From assembly GCF_038502225.1 (NCBI RefSeq), contig NC_091355.1:11091948-11155947 (forward strand): 64,000 nucleotides of DNA, in the 5' to 3' direction. The position numbers and the translations under genes were made by a program. Below are positions 21,990 through 32,535 of the stretch, piece by piece. The DNA comes from Cherax quadricarinatus. Taxonomy: Eukaryota; Arthropoda; Malacostraca; Decapoda; Parastacidae. A model generated the notes under the pieces. That model searched no databases. It was given only the letters and a program-made list of their open reading frames with translations, and had not been told where the DNA came from. Each line of letters opens with the position of its first letter. The first letter of the stretch is position 1.

Positions 21990-22010
21990 TACAGTATATA
22001 AGCCACGTCT
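21990..22010 (+). promoter_or_regulatory. TATA-like element in the foldback insert
   Basis: CAGTATATAAGCC resembles a pol II TATA box. It sits about 120 bp upstream of hammerhead motif c, in direct orientation. Promoter function is inferred from sequence only. Confidence 0.35.
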
Positions 22011-22117
22011 ACGGCCCTATGCTGTACATTCTACAAGATTGATGGACTGAACACATCGACTCCAGGTTGAGGGACTGATTACCTCATTCTCCTCCTCTCC
22101 TTACGCCTTCCTCTTTG

Positions 22118-22162
22118 TATTGGACTGATGAAGCCACTGTGTGGCGAAACGTTTCCTGAATA
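22118..22162 (+). ncRNA. hammerhead-ribozyme-like motif c
   Basis: Identical core and stems to motif b. Its 3' flank (AAAGATTCCCATATGCTGC) runs to the end of the insert. GTG codons inside it can open an apparent frame into the LINE A ORF, but that start is not credible. Confidence 0.68.
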
Positions 22163-22209
22163 AAGATTCCCATATGCTGCATAAGTGTCTCAATCCCCAA
22201 TATACTTGC

Positions 22210-25098
22210 ATGACCACAATGATAGAAAAGAAACTAAAGGTTTGGTACACAAACGCGGATGGAATAACGAATAAACATGAGGAGTGGAATGAAAGAATCA
22301 GTGAAAAATCCCCAGACATCATAGCAGTCACAGAAACAAAACTCGCTGAGACAATAACAGACACAATCTTCCCAACAGGATATCAGATCCTGAGGAAAGA
22401 TAGAAGGAGTAGAGGGGGAGGAGGGGTTGCACTGCTCATAAAACACCAATGGGGATTTGAGGAAATGGAAGGCATGGACATGATTGGAGAAAGAGACTAC
22501 ATTGTAGGTACAATTCAGTCCGGAGAACATAAAGTAGTCATTGGAGTGATGTATAACCCACCACAGAACTGCAGGAGGCCAAGAGAGGAGTACGAAGAAA
22601 ACAACAGGGTGATGGTGGACACACTGGCTGAGGTGGCAAGAAGAGCTCACTCGAGCAGAGCAAAGTTACTGGTAATGGGCGATTTCAACCACAGGGAGAT
22701 CGACTGGGAAAACCTGGAGCCACATGGGGGTCCCGAAACATGGAGAGCCAAGATGATGGATGTGGTACTTGAAAACCTCATGCATCAACATGTCAGGGAC
22801 ACAACCAGAGAGAGAGGGGAGGATGAGCCAGCAAGACTGGATCTTGTGTTCACCCTGAGCAGTTCAGACATTGAGGACATCACTTACGAGAGGCCCCTTG
22901 GAGCTAGCGATCATGTGGTTCTGAGTTTTGACTATATAGTAGAGTTACAAGTGGAGAAGGTAACAGGAACTGAAGGGGACAGGCCAAACTATAAAAGGGG
23001 GGACTACACAGGTATGAGAAACTTCCTGCAGGAGGTTCAGTGGGACAGAGAAATGGTAGGAAAATCAGTAAACGAGATGATGGAATATGTGGCAACAAAG
23101 TGCAAGGAGGCAGAGGAAAGTTTTGTTCCCAAGGGAAACAGAAATAATAGGAAGACCAAAACGAGTCCTTGGTTTACCCGAAGGTGTAGGGAGGCAAAAA
23201 CTAAGTGCAACAGAGAATGGAAAAGGTACAGGAGGCATAGGACCCAGGAAAACAAGGAGATTAGTAGAAGAGCCAGAAACGAGTATGCGCAGATAAGGAG
23301 GGAGGCCCAGCGACAGTATGAAAACGACATAGCATCGAAAGTCAAATCTGACCCGAAACTGCTGTATAGCCACATTAGGAGGAAGACAACAGTCAAGGAC
23401 CAGGTGATAAGGCTGAGGAAAGAAGGTGGAGAACTCACAAGAAACGATCAAGAGGTATGTGAGGAGCTCAACACGAGATTTAAGGAAGTATTTAGAGTAG
23501 AGACAGGAAGGACTCTGGGGGGACAGACCAGATGGGGACACCAACAAGGAATACACCAACAAGTGTTGGACGACATACATACAGATGAGGAGGAGGTGAA
23601 GAAACTGCTAAGGGACATCGATACCTCAAAGGCAATGGGACCGGACATCTCTCCGTGGGTCCTTAGAGAGGGAGCAGATATGTTGTGCGTACCACTTACC
23701 ACAATCTTCAACACATCCCTGGAAACTGGGCAACTACCTGAGGTATGGAAGACGGCAAATGTAGTTCCCATTTTCAAAAAAGGAGACAGAAAAGAGGCAC
23801 TAAACTATAGACCTGTGTCATTGACGTGTATAGTATGCAAAATTATGGAGAAGATTATCAGGAGGAGAGTGGTGGAGCACCTGGAACGGAACAGGAGTAT
23901 AAATGCCAACCAGCACGGATTCACGGAAGGCAAATCCTGCGTCACAAACCTTCTGGAGTTTTATGATAAAATAACAGAAGTAAGACAAGAGAGAGAGGGG
24001 TGGGTTGATTGCATCTTCTTGGACTGCAAGAAGGCCTTTGACACAGTTCCTCACAAGAGATTAGTGCAGAAGCTAGAGCATCAGGCGCATATAACAGGAA
24101 GGGCACTGCAATGGATCAGAGAATACCTGACAGGGAGGCAACAACGAGTCATGGTACGTAATGATGTATCACAGTGGGCACCTGTGACGAGCGGGGTCCC
24201 ACAGGGGTCGGTCCTAGGACCAGTGCTATTTTTGGTATATGTGAACGACATGACGGAAGGGTTAGACTCAGAAGTGTCCCTGTTTGCAGATGATGTGAAG
24301 TTAATGAGGAGAATTAAATCTGATGAGGACCAGGCAGGACTTCAAAGAGACCTGGACAGACTGGACACCTGGTCCAGCAAATGGCTTCTCGAATTTAATC
24401 CTGCCAAATGCAAAGTCATGAAGATAGGGGAAGGGCACAGAAGACCACAGACAGAGTATAGGCTAGGTGGCCAAAGACTGCAAACCTCACTCAAGGAGAA
24501 AGATCTTTGGGTGAGTATAACACCGAGCATGTCTCCGGAAGCACACATCAATCAGATAACTGCTGCAGCATATGGGCGCCTGGCAAACCTGAGAACAGCA
24601 TTCCGACACCTTAGTAAGGAATCATTCAAGACACTGTACACCGTGTATGTCAGGCCCATACTGGAGTATGCAGCACCTGTTTGGAACCCGCACTTGATAA
24701 AGCACGTCAAGAAACTAGAGAAAGTACAAAGGTTTGCAACAAGGTTAGTTCCAGAGCTAAGGGGAATGTCCTATGAAGAAAGATTAAGGGAAATCGGCCT
24801 GACGACACTGGAGGACAGGAGGGTCAGGGGAGACATGATAACGACATATAAAATACTGCGTGGAATAGACAAGGTGGACAAGGACAGGATGTTCCAGGGA
24901 GGGGACACAGAAACAAGAGGCCACAATTGGAAGTTGAAGACACAAATGAGTCAGAGAGATAGTAGGAAGTATTTCTTCAGTCATAGAGTTGTAAGGCAGT
25001 GGAATAGCCTAGAAAATGACGTAGTGGAGGCAGGAACCATACACAGTTTTAAGACGAGGTTTGATAAAGCTCATGGAGAGGGGAGAGAGAGGGCCTAG
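22210..25098 (+). CDS. LINE A endonuclease-reverse transcriptase (CR1/Jockey-type)
   Basis: A 962-residue uninterrupted ORF from the first ATG after the insert. The apurinic-type endonuclease lies at about residues 1-250 (TETKL near 41, MGDFNHREIDW near 157, GASDHV near 233). A Lys/Arg-rich linker follows. Reverse transcriptase motifs are NYRPVSLTCIV, FLDCKKAFDTVPHKRL (first Asp near 605), [14 protein letters not shown] and LFADDVKL (near 692). The C-terminus carries the LEDRRVRGDMITTYKILRGI and RVVRQWNSLENDVV motifs common to CR1-type elements. The protein would nick target DNA and copy the element RNA. All visible catalytic residues are present. The true start may lie upstream because the frame continues at 21278-21583. 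Confidence 0.9.
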   Translation: MTTMIEKKLKVWYTNADGITNKHEEWNERISEKSPDIIAVTETKLAETITDTIFPTGYQILRKDRRSRGGGGVALLIKHQWGFEEMEGMDMIGERDYIVGTIQSGEHKVVIGVMYNPPQNCRRPREEYEENNRVMVDTLAEVARRAHSSRAKLLVMGDFNHREIDWENLEPHGGPETWRAKMMDVVLENLMHQHVRDTTRERGEDEPARLDLVFTLSSSDIEDITYERPLGASDHVVLSFDYIVELQVEKVTGTEGDRPNYKRGDYTGMRNFLQEVQWDREMVGKSVNEMMEYVATKCKEAEESFVPKGNRNNRKTKTSPWFTRRCREAKTKCNREWKRYRRHRTQENKEISRRARNEYAQIRREAQRQYENDIASKVKSDPKLLYSHIRRKTTVKDQVIRLRKEGGELTRNDQEVCEELNTRFKEVFRVETGRTLGGQTRWGHQQGIHQQVLDDIHTDEEEVKKLLRDIDTSKAMGPDISPWVLREGADMLCVPLTTIFNTSLETGQLPEVWKTANVVPIFKKGDRKEALNYRPVSLTCIVCKIMEKIIRRRVVEHLERNRSINANQHGFTEGKSCVTNLLEFYDKITEVRQEREGWVDCIFLDCKKAFDTVPHKRLVQKLEHQAHITGRALQWIREYLTGRQQRVMVRNDVSQWAPVTSGVPQGSVLGPVLFLVYVNDMTEGLDSEVSLFADDVKLMRRIKSDEDQAGLQRDLDRLDTWSSKWLLEFNPAKCKVMKIGEGHRRPQTEYRLGGQRLQTSLKEKDLWVSITPSMSPEAHINQITAAAYGRLANLRTAFRHLSKESFKTLYTVYVRPILEYAAPVWNPHLIKHVKKLEKVQRFATRLVPELRGMSYEERLREIGLTTLEDRRVRGDMITTYKILRGIDKVDKDRMFQGGDTETRGHNWKLKTQMSQRDSRKYFFSHRVVRQWNSLENDVVEAGTIHSFKTRFDKAHGEGRERA

Positions 25099-25200
25099 TA
25101 GCAACCGGTGAAGAGGCGGGGCCAGGAGCTAGGACTCGACCCCTGCAACCACAAATAGGTGAGTACAAATAGGTGAGTACACACACACACACACACACAA
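25099..25200 (+). mobile_element. LINE A 3' UTR and tail
   Basis: GGCGGGGCCAGGAGCT...CCCCTGCAACC is followed by two tandem copies of ACAAATAGGTGAGT (25151-25164, 25165-25178) and then (AC)n. The short repeated tail is typical of CR1/L2-type elements. Related tails occur at 5406, 7950 (both reverse) and 29705. Confidence 0.8.
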
Positions 25201-25247
25201 TCAAAAGAGGAATCAAAACTGAGCGGAAGAGGATACGTGATAGATAG

Positions 25248-25668
25248 TTTGAAGAAAAAATGAAACAAGAATGGAAAATAAAGGTAAATCCTCTCTGGAA
25301 GAAAATCATGTTAATCTTTGAAGAAAAAATGAAACAAGAATGGAAAATAAAGGTAAATCCTCTCTGGAAGAAAATCATGTTAATCTTTGAAGAAAAAATG
25401 AAACAAGAATGGAAAATAAAGGTAAATCCTCTCTGGAAGAAAATCATGTTAATCTTTGAAGAAAAAATGAAACAAGAATGGAAAATAAAGGTAAATCCTC
25501 TCTGGAAGAAAATCATGTTAATCTTTGAAGAAAAAATGAAACAAGAATGGAAAATAAAGGTAAATCCTCTCTGGAAGAAAATCATGTTAATCTTTTAAGA
25601 AAAAATGAAACAAGAATGGAAAATAAAGGTAAATCCTCTCTGGAAGAAAATCATGTTAATCTTTAAAA
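25248..25668. repeat. 69-bp minisatellite, about 6 units
   Basis: Near-identical units begin at 25251, 25320, 25389, 25458, 25527 and 25596. The unit length is 23 codons exactly, so one frame on each strand stays open across five units. The plus frame reads a Lys/Trp-rich 23-residue repeat, the minus frame a Phe-rich one. The sixth unit has a stop (TTTTAAG). No start context or domain supports a protein. Confidence 0.93.
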
Positions 25669-26059
25669 ATAAAGGAAAGAAACAGAGCAGAATAATGACA
25701 AGTGCAGCTGAAAAAAACCAGATCGGAAAAGGGCATGAAAACGATAAAGGAAGCTTTTGAAAAAAAATGGCAACGTTGAAGGGTCGATGATAACGAAGGG
25801 AAAAAAGAGAGTAGAGGAATCAAGGATTGGAGAGGACTAGTTTACATTTTACGTTATCATGAAATTTAAGTAGGGTGCATACCGAACTGCCCAACATTCG
25901 GGCATATGTATACATGAAAGGTGTCTACATGCATACTAGTGCAGGTGTGGGCATAATTTTTTTTTATTATTCTGCAGTCAGCTGGCTCGGTATTCTGCCT
26001 TCTGTAGTCTTCATGAGGTTCACGTGCTCATCTATTCGAGGGTGTCACAACAGCGATAG
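25669..26059. other. no feature recognised
   Basis: Nothing supportable. Confidence 0.4.
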
Positions 26060-27070
26060 ATTTATCTATTTTGGGTGTAGACTGGTTCAGGTGTTGTCCA
26101 GTCTATCTCCTGGTAGATCACGCAGCATCCTTGGCCTCGAGAGGTCACCCTTGTGACTGTAACCTCTCATTCTTTGTTCCAAGGTCATCCTATGTATTCT
26201 CTAAAGGGGCTTACAGATCAGTCCGTGTTAACTGGTTGGGGGTGTGTGTTTTGTCTTTCCAGTAAGAAGAGGTCGTTCATACAATACAGCTGACACTTCT
26301 TGAGTCTCGATTCTGACGCTGACTGCGTTGATCACGTGCAAAACATAAAAGTCCTCCCTTTGTATTGTCTCAGCAGTCTGATAAAACGGAGGGCCCTGTG
26401 CTGGAATTTGAACAGGGCCCAGTATTCGAATATCCGTGTGAGGTGCACACACGGATATTCGAATACTAGGCGTTTCAAGATGTTTCTTGATGTGTGCCGG
26501 GGTCTGACGGACTCAAAACTGGAAAAGGCGGGCTTTTGCCAAGTTTTGTCGCTAACATGTTTGCTGGAGGTCAGTAGTGTCATTTCTTGACCCAAGATCT
26601 TATTTATACTCCAGATAACGATAGGAGTGTCACCTGATTGTTATTCCTGCAGTGTTTTCTATAGTTTCTATCGTCCAATTCGGGTTGGTGGTAATTCTGC
26701 ATTTCCTCTCCCACTTGGCCATACTTTACAATTCTCCATTCAACTTCTTAATAACTTTCGTATGTGTACCCTTATTAGCAGCTTGGGTGGCGGACACATG
26801 TATTATATCACCATATTATGTAATGATGGTGTCTATACTCAGGCTGGGGAAGGTCATTAACATAAATGTTTAGTAGAACAGGACTTAAAGATAGGAACTC
26901 TGTGGGCACTCCAGTTGTAGCTATGAATACTTTTTTAATTTGTAACTGAAAGGTGGGATGATGCCTCTGTTGGTTAATAAATTTAATATCACTCGGGAAT
27001 GTTCCGTCGCAGCTGAGCAGGTCCGCTAATTTGAACAAGGCCATCGTACGAGCGACTGTCATCAACAAAG
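26060..27070 (-). pseudogene. degraded LINE (Jockey/I-like), reverse transcriptase trace
   Basis: The frame at 27068-26808 contains GVPTEFLSLSPVLLNIYVNDLPQPE, a decayed form of the [18 protein letters not shown] motif of Jockey/I-clade reverse transcriptases. Further minus frames (26595-26332, 26452-26228; LPLLTGKT-type end) are consistent with the downstream region but do not join. The family differs from A-C. The copy is clearly dead. Confidence 0.6.
26421..26467. repeat. perfect 20-bp hairpin
   Basis: Arms 26421-26440 and 26448-26467 (AGTATTCGAATATCCGTGTG and its exact complement) surround a 7-nt loop. It lies within the degraded LINE and looks like a local inverted duplication. Confidence 0.85.
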
Positions 27071-27174
27071 AGGTACACGGGGCGGTGACCTTGAGTCTAC
27101 AACAGGCAACTGTGAAACTTCATTGTCATTTGTAAAAAGAGTTAACAAAGACCGGACATTACACAATGAATGCT

Positions 27175-27370
27175 GGACCCATCTTGCAGTATGCGGTGCA
27201 GATATGAAACCTGCACTGGATCAAGAGTGTTTAAAGAAAGTTGAGAAGAATTACAGCGAGACTAGTACCGGAACCGAGAACAGACGATGAGGAGAGACTT
27301 GAGGACATAATATACATACCTGCGCTTGATTTCGAGGATTCTTCTACCATCGAAGCCCGGCCTGAGATCA
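27175..27370 (+). pseudogene. LINE C-terminal fragment
   Basis: Conceptual reading gives GPILQYAVQI, KVEK.-type, RITARLVPEPRTDDEERLEDI. This matches the post-palm LEYAAPVWNPH...EKVQRFATRLVPEL...YEERL region of LINE A with stops. A SINE interrupts the sequence just downstream. Confidence 0.6.
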
Positions 27371-27457
27371 GGCTTCCTTGATGACCAACACTAAACAAGA
27401 GGCCCAGAAGATGTATGACTATGTAAAGTGGATATGGACAGGAATTTTGATATCAGA

Positions 27458-27617
27458 TTATTATTATAATCAAGGGGGAAGCGCTAAACCCGGAGGATTA
27501 TACAGCGCCTGGGGGGGATGTGGAAGGCATTCAGGCTTAATTCGGGGAACTGGAGCACGGATCCAATTCCCTAAATCAAGAGCCCCTCACCAACATCAAG
27601 GAACCTTCCTTGAGGGG
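27458..27617 (+). mobile_element. SINE copy with target duplication
   Basis: A 160-bp copy almost identical to 5447-5607 and 57313-57478, flanked by the 11-bp repeat TTGATATCAGA (27447-27457 and 27618-27628). Confidence 0.88.
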
Positions 27618-28694
27618 TTGATATCAGAGAGGGAACCAAAGGATATAGCAGCTAAAAAGATAACCACGAGGGATGTTATGAAGTACATTTTCAGCCTCAG
27701 GTGGCGATTAAGTATAATGAACTATAAGAGGTTACAGAAAATGACCACAGTTTCAAAAGTTGGTGTGATCTTGCCCCGGAAGCCAAAAAATCAATAAAGC
27801 TGATCGATAAGAGCTATAAGCGGGGTAAGGAGTTATGATTCGACTCCTGCAAGCACAACCGCAACAACCAACCGCAAAAGCCTGTCTGAACAGGCAATCA
27901 CCAGAAAAGCCTCGTGGGTAAAAATTTTTGAAACCAGTCAAGTACATCACTGGTATAAGGATACTAATTACAACAGGAGTGCACCTGCTGACAATGGCTA
28001 GTCGTGGAATTTTTTTTATAATTATCCTAAATTCAGCATGTGTAAATATGAATAATGTAATAATTGTGTATTAAAATGTGACGCTGATTCGACCCTTCGA
28101 GAAATTTGGTGTGACGGAGGGTGTGCAGCGGCAGCTGAGTGATACAGGGGAAGAAGACACCATAGTGAAAATACATGTGAGCACTGGTCTGTTAGTGGTG
28201 TAAAGTAATCCAGCATCATCGAGGTCATAATGGGGTGTTTCGGCCCGAATATGTAATAGGAACCCGTGTTAATGTCCCCTGCTGAAGAATTAGGACAGGA
28301 AATTTGCAGGACCTCCAGAATTACGTGTGGATGGTGAAAAAATAGGAGACTATGCCATCACTCACACAGGAAAGTACACCATTGTCCTTTCATTTAGATT
28401 TCTCACTAGCCAGTGTAGGTTTCTATATGTTAGGTAGGCGTTGTGGTGTCATCCAACTACAGTATTTAAATGGTAAGTGGCGATACGAATTTTCTAATAA
28501 CACTATTGTATAATATGTATTGTACTAATAGTTATATTTTGTGTACCCAGCAAGTAAACCAAAATATCATAGTCCACATAATATTAATTTACCAGAGTAG
28601 CTGGTTCTAATCTTATAATTAATTTAATGTGAGGTCAAGTTTTTTTTGCGACCTACTGTGACTAAGTCCCACTTACCTCGCCCAAATTACTTAC
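27618..28694. other. mostly unassigned
   Basis: A decayed LINE A-like tail may lie at 27820-27860 (GATTCGACTCCTGCAAGCACAA). Nothing else is supportable. Confidence 0.4.
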
Positions 28695-29112
28695 ATTACC
28701 TGGACCTGGAGTTTACCTGGAGAGGGTTTCGGGGGTCAACGCCCCCGCGGCTCTGTCTGAGACCAGGCCTCATGGTAGATCAAGGTCTGATCAACCAGGC
28801 TGTTACTGCTGGCCGCACGCAAGCTGACGTACGAACCACAGCCCGGTTGGTCAGGTACTGACTTTGGGTGCCTGTCCAGTTCCTTCTTAAAGACAGCCAA
28901 GGGTCTACCGGTAATTCCCCTTATGTATGCTGGGAGGCAGTTGAACAGTCTTGGGCCCCGGACACTTATTGTGTTGTCTCTCAATGTACTCGTGGCGCCC
29001 CTGCTTTTCATCGGGGGGATGTTGCATCACCTGCCGAGTCTTGCTTTCATAGGGAGTGATTTTCGTGTGCAGGTTTGGTACCAATCCCTTCAGGCAATAC
29101 CTTGTAAACCTC
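28695..29112 (-). pseudogene. LINE B 3' end (5'-truncated)
   Basis: The minus frame encodes MKSRGATSTLRDNTISVRGPRLFNCLPAYIRGITGRPLAVFKKELDRHPKSVPDQPG, then the AASSNSLVDQ tail and the GACCCCCGAAACCCTCTCCAGGTAAACTCCAGG end. It aligns with the longer copy at 30690-31725. Confidence 0.85.
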
Positions 29113-30689
29113 GTGCAGGTAATTTCTCACTAGTTATAGAGGAAGGAAAGAAGTTAATGGGAGTAGCGGAAGATGAGCGAGAAAGATCCGGGAGTGGAAG
29201 AAATGCGAGAAAGGCTTACTACCGAGTGTAACTCAGATAATGTTATCTGCATATATTATATTTACCATAATTTGTGACGAGTCCTATGTGAGTTGCCTTG
29301 CTGTGTAGTTAATGATTTACAGAGTGAAGTTTCATTAGAGTTCATACACTACACAGCGAGTGCTTCGGTCCTAGAGGAAGAGTTCACGGATGTTTGTTAT
29401 AGCACTGTAACAACCTGTCCTCTAAAAGCAACAATATTTCTCACATAAGATTAAAAAATCTCAGTACATGTTATGAAGGTTAAGTTGTAATCTAAAGGAA
29501 TTTTTTTTAAAGAATCGTAACATATGTCCAATAAATTCAGTATATGGCAACAGTAACTTTTGGACGTGAACTGAAAACGGGCACCCACCAGCGTACGTTA
29601 ATAGTCACAATCAATTTTTTTTCATTTCGAGTCAAAACAGCACAAGACTATGTCACACTGATTACGAGGATTGGTTGCGACTTAACACACAATTAGTGAA
29701 GACTAGTAGCGAGCAGTGAACAGGCGGGGCCAGGAGCCATGAATCGACCCCTGCAACTACAATTAGGCGAGTATACAAAGCTGAATTATACCAAATGAAG
29801 AATCAGTCCCAGTACAGTAGCTACAAAAATAACCATAAAAAATTATAACAGGAACCTAGACGATGTTTCAGTTCATTCAGGAAAATTACTAAGACTCGGG
29901 ACCTGATATGGTACAAGAGGGATCGAAGCGTCATCCAAGTTCTATTTCCAGTTTCTGGGTTCGTTGCGCCTTTCACAGATTTACTCACGAAATCTTAATA
30001 ATTGCAAACAAAATCACAGAACCGGTGGGGCTCCGACTCATGGTAGACGAGTCCTCAAGCTCTTAAGCCAATGAGTCTCAGGACTCTTACAATGAACTCT
30101 CCATCCGTCCTGTGATTTGTACACGCACGCATACACACTGTTGTGCATGTCAGAGAAGTGCAACTTTAAACGAGTATCGTACTGGATAAGTGGACAATGT
30201 TGAGAGAGGTCCTTAGCTTCAAATTATAGACCTATGGTCAATGGTCCTTTGTTTCAAATTAGCCTTACCTCAATTCAATTCAAGTTTATTCTCTATAAGG
30301 GTTACAATGTGGGGTTTACAGGTTTTGGGTATTGTGTGGTTTACATGTTATAAAATACTAATTACAGAGGGGGCCACTAGGACACCTAGCATGGCTAGGC
30401 ATTTCGGGCAGACTTAGATTAATTCTTAACATTAAATCGTGGAAAAGCTGAACGAATCGATCATTTCGGATGCAATTCGAAGCTACCCTGATAGATATAA
30501 TTTCATCAATGAATCTCCACAGGGTTTTACAAAGGAGCGTTCTTATCTTGCGAATTTATTTTTTTAACCTAAAATAGTTTTGTACAGGCTAAGAGTTATT
30601 CTACCTCAGCTCGTTCCAAAATTTACCTATGACACTAAAACAGGCAGGCAGATAATTTCTTGTAGATGCTGTTCAATGCGGATGAATGT
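29113..30689. other. unassigned, LINE A tail at 29705-29772
   Basis: Positions 29705-29772 (GAACAGGCGGGGCCAGGAGCC, CGACCCCTGCAACTACAATTAGGCGAGTA) are a plus-strand LINE A 3' end. At about 30280-30440 a block (AATTCAAGTTTATTCTCTATAAGGG ... TAGCATGGCTAGGCATTTCGGGCAGA) resembles decapod interspersed repeats from memory but has no second copy in this window. Confidence 0.45.
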
Positions 30690-31725
30690 TACCTGGAGTT
30701 TACCTGGAGTGTGTTCCGGGGGTCAACGCCCCCGCGGCCCGGTCTGTGACCAGGCCTCCTGGTGGATCAGAGCCTGATCAACCAGGCTGTTGCTGCTGGC
30801 TGCACGCAAACCAACGTACGAGCCACAGCCCGGCTGATCAGGAACTGACTTTAGGTGCTTGTCCAGTGCCAGCTTGAAGACTGCCAGGGGTCTGTTGGTA
30901 ATCCCCCTTATGTGTGCTGGGAGGCAGTTGAACAGTCTCGGGCCCCTGACACTTATTGTATGGTCTCTTAACGTGCTAGTGACACCCCTGCTTTTCATTG
31001 GGGGGATGGTGCATCGTCTGCCAAGTCTTTTGCTTTCGTAGTGAGTGATTTTCGTGTGCAAGTTCGGTACTAGTCCCTCTAGGATTTTCCAGGTGTATAT
31101 AATCGTGTATCTCCTGCGTTCCAGGGAATACAGGTTTAGGAACCTCAAGCGCTCCCAGTAATTGAGGTGTTTTATCTCCGTTATGCGCGCCGTGAAAGTT
31201 CTCTGTACATTTTCTAGGTCGGCAATTTCACCTGCCTTGAAAGGTGCTGTTATTTTTCTAGCAGATGCGATTGATACAATGTTATGGTCCTTGAAGGTGA
31301 GATCCTCCGACATGATCACTCCCAGGTCTTTGACGTTGGTGTTTCGCTCTATTTTGTGGCCAGAATTTGTTTTGTACTCTGATGAAGATTTAATTTCCTC
31401 ATGTTTACCATATCCGAGTAATTGAAATTTCTCATCGTTGAACTTCATATTGTTTTCTGCAGCCCACTGAAAGATTTAGTTGATGTCCGCCTGGAGCCTT
31501 GCAGTGTCTGCAATGGAAGACACTGTCATGCAGATTCGGGTGTCATCTGCAAAGGAAGACACGGTGCTGTGGCTGACATCTTTGTCTATGTCGGATATGA
31601 GGATGAGGAACAAGATGGGAGCGAGTACTGTGCCTTGTGGAACAGAGCTTTTCACCGTAGCTGCCTCGGACTTTACTCTGTTGACGACTACTCTGTGTTC
31701 TGTAAGGGTGTAACTCTAGGAAAAG
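30690..31725 (-). pseudogene. LINE B reverse transcriptase C-terminal half
   Basis: The minus strand from 31725 encodes GTVLAPILFLILISDID and SSFADDTRICM (FADD box). After a break near 31448-31460 come MKFNDEKFQLL, DLGVIMSEDLTFKDH, ITAPFKAGEIADLENVQRTF, RGPRLFNCLPAHIRG and the tail DQPGCGSYVGLRAASSNSLVDQ. This is a CR1-like 5'-truncated copy and the longest LINE B in the window. The open frame runs through what other copies show as the repeated 3' module. One or more frame breaks and missing 5' domains make it inactive. Confidence 0.85.
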
Positions 31726-31829
31726 ACTATCGTTGTTATTAATAAGCCAAATACAGCGCTTAATCAAACAATGAAATAAAAAGGGAGCTCTGGTTTACAG
31801 AAATTTAAATCCAAGACAATAGCGTATGT

Positions 31830-32078
31830 GTTATCAAAAGTGCTAATAAGATACTTGGCTACATATTCAGAAGTATAATAGTCCTCAGGTTATAGTTTAA
31901 CTTGATATATCCTTGGTATGGCCTCATTTAGGTTATGCTGCTCAGTTATAGTCTCCATATAACACTGTACAAACGCGCTGGATAATATACAGAGAATGAC
32001 AAAGTTGATCCCATGTATCAGAAATCTTTTCTTCTAAGAGGCTGAAGGCACTGAATCTGTTCTCTAAAAAGACGCAGA
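31830..32078 (+). pseudogene. LINE C internal fragment
   Basis: GCTAATAAGATACTTGGC, CTCAGGTT, GGCCTCATTTAGGTTATGCTGCTCAG and ATGACAAAGTTGATCCCATGTATCAGAAATCTT match the reverse complement of 10090-10330. It encodes the post-palm LRPHLDYAAQFW...TKMIPCIRNL region with stops. Confidence 0.7.
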
Positions 32079-32082
32079 ACTA

Positions 32083-32535
32083 GTGTCTACCTGGAGAGTA
32101 TTCCGGGTATGAACGCCCCCGCGGCCCGGTCCACGACCAGGCCTCCCGGTTGATCAGAGCCTGATCAACCAGGCTGTTACTTCTCGCCGCACATAGTCCA
32201 ACATACGAACCACAGACCGGCTGATCCGGCACCGACTTGAACTAACCGTCCAGCTCCCTCTTGAAGGCAGCCAGGGGTCTATTGGTAATTCCTCTTATGC
32301 CTGGTGGTTGATTGTTGAACAGTCTTGGGCCCCGGACATTTACTGTGTTTTCTCAGTGTACCAATGGCGCCCCTACTTTTCACTGGGGGTATTTTGCACC
32401 GCCTGCCCAGTCTTGCTGTCGTAGGGAGTGATTTCTGTGTGAAGAGTGGAGACCATTCCTTCTAGAATTTTCCTAGTGTAGATTATGATACATCTCTCTG
32501 GCCTGCGTTCCAGCGAGTAAAAGCCAAGTGCTTCC
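32083..32535 (-). pseudogene. LINE B 3' end (5'-truncated)
   Basis: The same module as 28695-29112, running from TACCTGGAGAGTATTCCGGG up to the CTGCGTTCCAGCGAGTAAAAGCC (YSLERR) block, with more substitutions. It abuts the LINE C fragment in opposite orientation. Confidence 0.8.

Larger units (their letters stand above)
21584..22194. mobile_element. 611-bp hammerhead-bearing foldback insert (Penelope-LTR-like)
   Basis: The insert is flanked by the 14-bp direct repeat CCCCAATATACTTG (21570-21583 and 22195-22208). It holds an inverted unit (21584-21694), a direct unit (21740-about 21850), a connecting region with a TATA-like CAGTATATAAGCC at about 21995, and a second direct unit ending at 22194. 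Each unit carries a hammerhead-like motif. Mixed inverted and direct terminal units with hammerheads are described for Penelope-like retroelement pseudo-LTRs, so I infer a non-autonomous Penelope-type insertion. No Penelope reverse transcriptase or GIY-YIG ORF is present. Confidence 0.65.

Noticed and set aside
22141..22209. GTG-initiated extension of the LINE A ORF into the hammerhead unit
   Set aside because: The extension reads through the inserted element (target duplication at 22195-22208), so it is not part of the LINE protein. The same 12-residue reading occurs at 21763 for the same reason.
25049..25585. 178-residue minus-strand Phe-rich repeat protein
   Set aside because: Shadow of the 69-bp minisatellite and LINE A tail; no start context or domain.
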